The translations under genes were made by a program, and so were the position numbers. This document shows positions 58,826 through 64,000 of a stretch of DNA of 64,000 nucleotides, piece by piece. Source of the stretch: Cenarchaeum symbiosum A (GTDB lineage Archaea; Thermoproteota; Nitrososphaeria; Nitrososphaerales; Nitrosopumilaceae); assembly GCA_000200715.1 (NCBI GenBank), contig DP000238.1, forward strand, positions 256,832-320,831. The letters run 5' to 3'. Within the stretch, counting starts at the first letter, position 1. Every line of letters begins with the position of its first letter. The notes beneath the pieces were generated by a model. The model did not search any database. It saw only the letters and a program-made list of their open reading frames with translations, and had not been told where the DNA came from.

Positions 58826-60130
58826 ATGACGGCTGTCGCCAGGGAGTCTGCCCTGATCGATCAGTTTGATGCGACAAGGGAGAGGACCCTCGAGCTGGTA
58901 AGGACGCTTGAGAGGGACGACTTTGTGGTGCAGACGGCGCCGTACATGAGCCCCCCAAAGTGGCATCTTGGGCATGTCAGCTGGATATACGAGGCGATAA
59001 TGAGCAAGATAAGCCCCGGGTACGAGTTCTATTCGGGCGATCTCGCTGGATACCTCAATTCCTACTATCAGCAGTTCGGATCACCCATGGACAAGGGGCG
59101 AAGGGGCGTGGTATCAAGGCCGACTTTAGAGCAGATATTCGACTATTTCGAGGAGACAAACCGCAGGGTCCGGGGCTTTATCGAGGGGGGGCTCTCCCCT
59201 GACAATTCTCGGATGATAACCATGGGCACGCACCACGAGTGCCAGCACCAGGAGCTGCTCATCTACGACCTGCAGCATTTGCTTGCCAGCGAGTACAGGC
59301 CTGCAAGGAGGGGCACCGAGCCCAAGCCGGCGGGGGAGACTGGCGGCACCGTGCGCGTAAAGGGCGGCCTGTACACACTGGGGTACGGGGGCGGCGGATT
59401 CTGTTATGATGTGGAGCTTCCCGAGCACCGTGTATACCTGGAAGATTACACCATTGGGGCATACCCCGTCACCAACGGCGAGTACCTATTATTCATGGAG
59501 GACGGGGGGTACGGCAGCTACCGGCACTGGCTTTCTGACGGCTGGGACAGGGTAAAGGAGAACGGCTGGAACTCGCCGATGTACTGGGAGAAAGAAGGTG
59601 ACGAATGGTATACTAACGGCCTTGCGGGAAGGAGAAAGATCAACCCCAAAGAGCCCGTCTGCCACGTGAGCTTTTACGAAGCCGACGCGTACTGTAGGTG
59701 GGCAGGCAAAAGACTCCCGACCGAGGCAGAATGGGAAAAGGCGGCCTTGTGGAATGAAGAAGAGCAGACAAAATCGGTATTCCCCTGGGGCGACGGGGCG
59801 CCATCAGAGGACAGGGCGAACCTGTATGAATCAGGCCTGTGGAAGTGCACAGAAGCGGGCTCGTACCCGGAAGGGGCAAGCCCGTCGGGATGCCATCAGA
59901 TGGTGGGGGATGCATGGGAGTGGACGTCATCCGAGTTTGTTGGGTATCCGGGGTTTAGAAGCGGCTTTGACGAGTATAATGACAAGTGGTTTACGGGACA
60001 GAAAGTCCTCAGGGGCGGCTCGTATGCCACGCCGTCGATGGCCATCCGGGGCACATATAGGAACTTTTTCAGGCTGGATGAGAGGTGGATGTTCTGCGGG
60101 TTTAGGTGCGCCGGGGACGCCCCTGCTTAG
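58826..60130 (+). CDS. egtB: Ergothioneine biosynthesis sulfoxide synthase EgtB
   Basis: A 434-residue protein starting at ATG 58826 (MTAVARESALIDQFDATRER). The N-terminal DinB-like helical domain carries Fe ligands in 'PPKWHLGHVSWIYE' and the HxxxHxE motif 'HHECQHQELLIYDLQHLL'. The C-terminal FGE/lectin-like domain has 'GAYPVTNGEYLLFMEDGGY', 'RLPTEAEWEKAA' and 'LRGGSYATP'. EgtB joins hercynine to a cysteine donor. AGATATAATAAT (58793-58804) is about 27 nt upstream. The partner egtD is convergent with a 29-nt overlap. Confidence 0.9.
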   Translation: MTAVARESALIDQFDATRERTLELVRTLERDDFVVQTAPYMSPPKWHLGHVSWIYEAIMSKISPGYEFYSGDLAGYLNSYYQQFGSPMDKGRRGVVSRPTLEQIFDYFEETNRRVRGFIEGGLSPDNSRMITMGTHHECQHQELLIYDLQHLLASEYRPARRGTEPKPAGETGGTVRVKGGLYTLGYGGGGFCYDVELPEHRVYLEDYTIGAYPVTNGEYLLFMEDGGYGSYRHWLSDGWDRVKENGWNSPMYWEKEGDEWYTNGLAGRRKINPKEPVCHVSFYEADAYCRWAGKRLPTEAEWEKAALWNEEEQTKSVFPWGDGAPSEDRANLYESGLWKCTEAGSYPEGASPSGCHQMVGDAWEWTSSEFVGYPGFRSGFDEYNDKWFTGQKVLRGGSYATPSMAIRGTYRNFFRLDERWMFCGFRCAGDAPA

Positions 60131-61142
60131 AGCAGAGCACCAGCGCATAGCGGTTTTCTTCGTCCTGCCATATCGCGTCTGTTCCGAGCCCAGCCTCGCG
60201 GACCATCTCCCGTATGCGGGGGATAGTATACTTGTGCGAGTTCTCCGTGTGGACGAGCTCGCCCCTGCCAAAGCGGACGGCGGCGCCCGCCGCAGGTATG
60301 GCCACGTCCTGGTCTGCAAGTGATTCTATGTACATTTCTATCCTCCGGGCGGATCCGTTGTATTTGGCCCTGTGGGCAAACGCGGAGAGGTCAAAGTTGG
60401 CCCCAAGCTCCCTGTTCATCCGGGTCAGCACGTTGAGGTTGAACCTGGCGGTGACCCCCTGGGTGTCGTCGTATGCCGCCTCGAGCACCCCGCTTTCCTT
60501 GTCGAGGTCAAGGCCCAGCAGCAGCATGTCGCGCTCGCCCATGCACGAGGCTATTTTTTTCAGGAACAGCTCCCCCTCTCCTGCGTCAAAGTTGCCCAAG
60601 CTGGAGCCCAGGAAGGCTATCAGGTTGGGCCTCTCATCTAAGGTGCTTAGAAACTCAAGGCCCCCATGGTACGTGTCTATTATGCCGGTTATCTCCAGCC
60701 TGGGATAGTCGTCAAGCAGGCCGTGGCAGCTCTCTGCGAGAACATCGGATATGTCTATCGGGAGGTACTCCATTTCATCCTGGACGCCCTCCATCACGTC
60801 TAGTATCAGCCTGGTCTTGGATGAGAGGCCGCTTCCGAGCTCGACTAGCCGGGTGTCCCGGGCCAGAAATGAGCCGAGCTCGCCCCCTATCCGGGACAGG
60901 ATGGACGACTCTGTCACCGTGATATAGTATTCAGGAACGGTGCAGATCTGCCCGAACAGGGCCGAGCCCTCGTCGTCATAGAACCACTTTGGGTTTATCG
61001 ATTTTGAGCTGCCGCCCAGCGTAAACGCCACGTCCCGTGCAAAGCTCTCGCCGGATACTGCCGCATGGGGCCTGAGGCAGTGCAGCCTGGGGCTCAGGCG
61101 GTGTATTTCATAGCCCAGCTCCTGGGCGGTCTGTGAACTCAA
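60102..61142 (-). CDS. egtD: Histidine N-alpha-methyltransferase EgtD
   Basis: A 346-residue protein starting at TTG 61142 (LSSQTAQELGYEIHRLSPRL). SAM motif 'LVELGSGLSSKTRLILDVM', 'PKWFYDDEGSALFGQICTVPEYYITVTE' and 'LIAFLGSSLGNFDAGEGELFL' are the EgtD hallmarks. It trimethylates histidine to hercynine. Together with EgtB it gives the core of ergothioneine synthesis; no EgtA, EgtC or EgtE is in the window. TTTTTATGG on the minus strand is about 25 nt upstream (near 61167). Confidence 0.9.
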   Translation of the reverse strand: MSSQTAQELGYEIHRLSPRLHCLRPHAAVSGESFARDVAFTLGGSSKSINPKWFYDDEGSALFGQICTVPEYYITVTESSILSRIGGELGSFLARDTRLVELGSGLSSKTRLILDVMEGVQDEMEYLPIDISDVLAESCHGLLDDYPRLEITGIIDTYHGGLEFLSTLDERPNLIAFLGSSLGNFDAGEGELFLKKIASCMGERDMLLLGLDLDKESGVLEAAYDDTQGVTARFNLNVLTRMNRELGANFDLSAFAHRAKYNGSARRIEMYIESLADQDVAIPAAGAAVRFGRGELVHTENSHKYTIPRIREMVREAGLGTDAIWQDEENRYALVLCSKQGRPRRT

Positions 61143-61467
61143 TTATTGCCCGCCTAAATGGGGCCCATAAAAACCTGTCCGGGAAAAAGCACATTCCGTG
61201 GCGCGGAGGCACCACTCCGTGAGTTTGTGGATCACCGGGTGTTTTCCACTATTCTATCTGTGCTCCGGAGATGTCATCTCATAGCCGGGACATCCTTTGT
61301 TCTTGGCACCGGACACGGCACTTTCCCCGCGCCTTGGCAGGGGTTCGTGTGTGCAAGCGGTACAATCTGACAAAATGCGATTCCATGCCGCGCGACCGTG
61401 GATCCGGAGTCGATACGCGTAACAACTAGAACTTAAGGTTTTTAAGTTACTGTGGGCGTTTATACGC
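61143..61467. other. 325-bp spacer before the AT-rich pair
   Basis: Holds the egtD promoter (near 61167) and, at 61438-61448, a TTTTTAAGTTAC element for the next gene. The interior is GC-rich, with a few short inverted repeats (for example around gcaccggacacggc), but I find no tRNA, clear structured RNA or coding frame. Confidence 0.45.
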
Positions 61468-61782
61468 ATGGAACAGAGTGTAGAAGAAAAGGTCAAAGAA
61501 TTGTCGGACGAAGAAGTCAAGAATCTGTATGAGGGTGCTATGCAAAAAATTGGTCAGTTGGCCATGTCGAGAGACGAGTCAGCTGGGAATCCATCGTCAG
61601 AGGATTATGAGAAAAAACTTGGGCAGATGACGTTATCGAGATACGAGTCAGCCAAGAAACTGGATGAAATTATATCACTACTTCAGATCCTGCTTGGAGA
61701 AATTCATGCTCAAAAGTCGCAGGAGCGATCACATTCGCGTAAACACGGCAACAAAATATGCATTACAACCAACAGGCCGTGA
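61468..61782 (+). CDS. Small charged protein of the AT-rich protease pair
   Basis: A 104-residue helical, charged protein (MEQSVEEKVKELSDEEVKNL...). It has an internal duplication: 'KIGQLAMSRDESAG' and 'KLGQMTLSRYESAK', 24 residues apart. The C-terminus is basic (SHSRKHGNKI). Codon use is AT-rich compared with flanking genes. TTTTTAAGTTAC about 25 nt upstream. It stops 6 nt before the SDH-family protease gene, so the two form an operon and the small protein may be its adaptor or substrate. Function unknown. Confidence 0.55.
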   Translation: MEQSVEEKVKELSDEEVKNLYEGAMQKIGQLAMSRDESAGNPSSEDYEKKLGQMTLSRYESAKKLDEIISLLQILLGEIHAQKSQERSHSRKHGNKICITTNRP

Positions 61783-61788
61783 TGTTTC

Positions 61789-62715
61789 TTGCCACCTTGG
61801 AGTGATATACTTAAAGAGATACATGACTTAGAAAATGTGACCATTGAAAGCGCGTCCGACAGAATAATTCAAAAATATCTAGAACTACTTCAAAGGCATA
61901 CAAAAAGAGATACAATTTTGTACACATCGTCATGGACCCGTCCTACACGTACGAATGATGTAGTTTCTATAACGGAGGATGATCTCGATGGGTTTATGGA
62001 GGTTGTATACGGCTTGAAAGCCAAAGAGCTGGATTTGGTACTTCACAGTCCCGGTGGCTCGCCGGAGGCTGCTGAAGCAATCGTCTTATACCTGCATGAG
62101 ATATTCGAGGATATCCGAGTTATAATACCACATGCAGCCATGTCTGCAGCCACTATGATCTCATGTGCATCCAACTACATAGTAATGGGCAAGCATTCCT
62201 TCCTAGGCCCGACTGATCCTCAAATGTTTTTGTATACTGCCCATGGGTGGACAAACATGGCTGCACAATATATCCTCGATGACTTCGACGAGGCTCAAGA
62301 AATATCTCGTGACGATCCCGGTAAACTTGTAGCATGGAATCCATTGTTGTCCCAGTATACTCCGGGATTCATTCATGAATGCCGGAGTGCCAAGGAATTA
62401 ACCAAGGAACTTGTAAGAGAATGGTCTAAGACGTATATGTTTGCTGGAAAACCCGACAAATTGGCAAGAGCAACAAGAATATCGGAAAACCTGACTTCAG
62501 ATGATATATTCAAAAGTCACGCAAGACACATACCAAGAAAGAAATGTGAAGAAATGGGCCTTGAGATAATCCATTTGGAAGATGATGAAATACTTCAAGA
62601 TCTGTCACTCTCGGTGTTTCATGCTGCAAATATCTTCTTTCAGCATAGCACGGCTACAAAGATCATCAAAAACCACAACGACAGGACTGTTCTAAGTTTT
62701 CCACCCGAAGAATGA
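61789..62715 (+). CDS. SDH-family Clp-fold serine protease
   Basis: A 308-residue protein starting at TTG 61789 (LPPWSDILKEIHDLENVTIE). It has the crotonase/Clp-type fold of the serine dehydrogenase proteinase family: 'LDLVLHSPGGSPEAAEAIVLYLHEIFEDIRVIIPHAAMSAATMISCASNYIVMGKHSFLGPTDPQ'. The Ser in 'HAAMSAATM' is the likely nucleophile, and 'SPGGS' supports the oxyanion hole. No TM helix, so cytoplasmic. AT-rich codons and a partner of unknown function suggest an acquired accessory unit. Confidence 0.75.
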   Translation: MPPWSDILKEIHDLENVTIESASDRIIQKYLELLQRHTKRDTILYTSSWTRPTRTNDVVSITEDDLDGFMEVVYGLKAKELDLVLHSPGGSPEAAEAIVLYLHEIFEDIRVIIPHAAMSAATMISCASNYIVMGKHSFLGPTDPQMFLYTAHGWTNMAAQYILDDFDEAQEISRDDPGKLVAWNPLLSQYTPGFIHECRSAKELTKELVREWSKTYMFAGKPDKLARATRISENLTSDDIFKSHARHIPRKKCEEMGLEIIHLEDDEILQDLSLSVFHAANIFFQHSTATKIIKNHNDRTVLSFPPEE

Positions 62716-63059
62716 TTTTGTTTCATAGAACCCCTGCATCGCACAACGTATTCTAAACAGGGCATATCGGCACCATATCTGCCCTACCGTTGCTGCAATT
62801 TGGCAATGCCATCAGCACATCCCTCGGGAACGGGCGGGCCCCCAAGCATTCATCTGATTGCAGACGGCCGCTTGCACGGACCATGTGGACAGATGCCCCC
62901 ACACTGCCGGGCTGCTATTGCCCTATCCCGCGCGCATGCTCAGTTGTGGCGGCAAACTGCCTGCCCGGCGCCTTTACACGCGGCATATGCCCAAAGCCGT
63001 GCCTGCCGCATCAAAACCAAATACATAAAGAGAAAAACCCCCAAAATCCACGATATAGC
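62716..63059. other. 344-bp spacer before the zinc-ribbon membrane protein
   Basis: GC content rises back to the chromosomal level after the AT-rich pair. An open frame runs through it into the next gene, but it lacks a promoter and has an unusual composition. The AAATACATAAAG element (63019-63030), about 30-35 nt before ATG 63060, marks the real start. Nothing else is supported. Confidence 0.45.
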
Positions 63060-63632
63060 ATGGATTCGACGGACATCGTAGACACGGTAAACGAGCTGCT
63101 CAAGCTCGGGGTGGGCGACCAGTACCGCCTCGAGCACATAAAGCTCTCGTACATGGAGAGCAAGACCCTCTGGGACAGCGACAAGAGGTATCTTGAGCGC
63201 ATGAAGGAAAAGTACCTGACGGTCCACAAGACCGAAGAGATAGCCGACCCGGCGCTTGCCACCCCTGTAGTCGAGGACGACAGGGAGGTGATCCACTGCT
63301 GGAAGTGCGGCAAAAAGAACCTACTATCCGCGAACTATTGCATGAAGTGCGGGATTGCCCTGTTCGATGTGGGCACAAAGGGAGCACCGCGGCCGCACGG
63401 GGAGGCCCCCGCATCCCGGAGCCGCTTCCCGCGCTGGGCCAAGATCCTTGTAATAGTGGTGGCCGCGCTCTTTGTACTGGCGGCAGTAAGCCTTGCGTTC
63501 TCCTATGGGTACTTTGACGGCACGGACGACGCGCCCCGTGCGCCGGCGCCCCGGCAGGACGGCGCGGCCTCAAAGTGCGGCGCGGGCACGGTATTTGACG
63601 CCCCGACCAACTCGTGCGTGCTGGAACGCTAG
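63060..63632 (+). CDS. Zinc-ribbon, single-TM membrane protein
   Basis: A 190-residue protein starting at ATG 63060 (MDSTDIVDTVNELLKLGVGD). An N-terminal helical region of about 75 residues is followed by a zinc ribbon ('HCWKCGKKNLLSANYCMKCG', about 82-101), a basic linker, one TM helix ('AKILVIVVAALFVLAAVSLAF', about 129-149) and an external tail with 'KCGAGTVFDAPTNSCVLER'. Cytoplasmic zinc domain with exported short tail is inferred. Function unknown. The stop is 1 nt from the end of the convergent ABC ATPase gene. Confidence 0.65.
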   Translation: MDSTDIVDTVNELLKLGVGDQYRLEHIKLSYMESKTLWDSDKRYLERMKEKYLTVHKTEEIADPALATPVVEDDREVIHCWKCGKKNLLSANYCMKCGIALFDVGTKGAPRPHGEAPASRSRFPRWAKILVIVVAALFVLAAVSLAFSYGYFDGTDDAPRAPAPRQDGAASKCGAGTVFDAPTNSCVLER

Positions 63633-63633
63633 C

Positions 63634-64000
63634 TCACTCGAGCCTTGCAAAGCAGGCGACGCGCCTGCCGCCGCCCGCATCCTCGAGTTCAGGCTCCTCG
63701 GCGCACCTGTCTATCGCGTAGGGGCACCGGGATCTGAACGAGCATCCCCCGCGGAGATCGTTTGGCGGGTCGTTTATCCGTATTATCTTCTCCCTGTGCA
63801 GGTTCCCCGGGTCCGGCTCGGATATGGCGTCTATGAGCGCCTGTGTATACGGGTGGGCGGGCCGCAGCAACACCGTGTCGACGGGCCCCTCCTCGACTAT
63901 CTTTCCGCTATACATCACGGCTATCCTGTCCCCAAAGTGCCTGGCGGTGGCAAGATCATGCGTAATGTACAGAAAGGTTATCCCGTGGCTCTTGCGCAGC
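63634..64000 (-). CDS. Oligopeptide/dipeptide ABC transporter ATP-binding protein, partial
   Basis: The C-terminal part of an OppD/DppD-type ATPase, cut by the window edge. 'GITFLYITHDLATARHFGDRIAVMYSGKIVEEG' contains the H-loop His. 'LLRPAHPYTQALIDAISEPDP' and the Cys-rich tail 'GGCSFRSRCPYAIDRC' are the oligo_HPY extension with Cys ligands for an Fe-S cluster seen in this subfamily. The P-loop and Walker B are outside. It energises import of peptides or nickel-type substrates. Confidence 0.88.
   Translation of the reverse strand, partial: LRKSHGITFLYITHDLATARHFGDRIAVMYSGKIVEEGPVDTVLLRPAHPYTQALIDAISEPDPGNLHREKIIRINDPPNDLRGGCSFRSRCPYAIDRCAEEPELEDAGGGRRVACFARLE

Noticed and set aside
62790-63059. 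N-terminal extension of the zinc-ribbon membrane protein
   Set aside because: The 90 extra codons have no domain and precede the AAATACATAAAG promoter element.

Overview
The window looks like the chromosome of a GC-rich ammonia-oxidising-lineage archaeon (Nitrososphaerota/Thaumarchaeota), most like the sponge symbiont Cenarchaeum symbiosum. The pointers are archaeal-type information genes (Alba, Rpo6/RpoK, Spt5, L32e, L19e, Cbf5, SecE/SecY, an intron-containing tRNA-Ser), several small Cys-rich proteins of the kind known from that phylum, and archaeal TATA boxes. Most TATA boxes sit about 25-29 nt before the start codon, so most first genes of transcripts appear to be leaderless; many use GTG or TTG. 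These spacings decided many of the starts given here. Lineage assignment rests on remembered family knowledge, not on a search.

Layout. 0-3.3 kb: partial F420-type flavoprotein, tRNA-Val, YHS protein, asparagine-synthase-like enzyme, HTH regulator, Alba, RpoK. 3.5-14.3 kb: repeat-rich secreted pseudo-hydrolase, divergent CofE paralogue, unknown proteins, 2-oxoacid:ferredoxin oxidoreductase korAB preceded by a 45-residue nine-Cys protein, a 2-hydroxyacid dehydrogenase, an FAD oxidoreductase and tRNA-Ser. 14.3-16.5 kb: AT-rich accessory patch with a membrane-anchored protein facing a 114-bp-repeat protein. 16.7-26 kb: the end of the spc ribosomal operon (L18-S5-L30-L15-SecY-AdkA-EMC3-like-Cmk-Cbf5), and prefoldin-FtsY-ArgF. 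26.2-28.1 kb: accessory cluster with three relatives of a small Pro-rich protein and two copies (one decayed) of the same membrane-anchored protein family as at 14.7 kb. 28.2-41.6 kb: SOD, PEP carboxykinase, L32e-L19e, DNA repair, D-aminoacyl-tRNA deacylase, SecE-Spt5-L11, Lrp, TrmI, ArgRS, a phosphatase, a DRG GTPase, an H1-like basic protein, a collagen-like protein and PurS. 42-44.6 kb: secreted protein and an intact IS66-type element with terminal inverted repeats and a target duplication. 44.6-54.5 kb: TPR protein and a sulfur-centred group (two paralogous siroheme reductases around a rhodanese, Thi4, thioredoxin reductase, TusA). 54.6-64 kb: canonical CofE with a SerB-like phosphatase, ProRS, a second secreted paralogue, EgtB/EgtD facing each other, an AT-rich pair (small protein plus SDH/Clp-fold protease), a zinc-ribbon membrane protein, and the C-terminal part of an oligopeptide ABC ATPase.

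The best candidate for something undescribed is the module at 26.2-28.1 kb with its relative at 14.7-16.5 kb. Short proteins carrying a GF-x-S/M-T-G-x-F-P-M-P-x-x-x-S-Y-L motif share a nearly identical promoter and lie tail-to-tail with a one-TM protein carrying an NHDFYDS motif. A second theme is tandem-repeat expansion inside coding sequence (60, 69, 78, 105 and 114 bp units, and collagen triplets), pointing to fast-evolving surface or low-complexity proteins.
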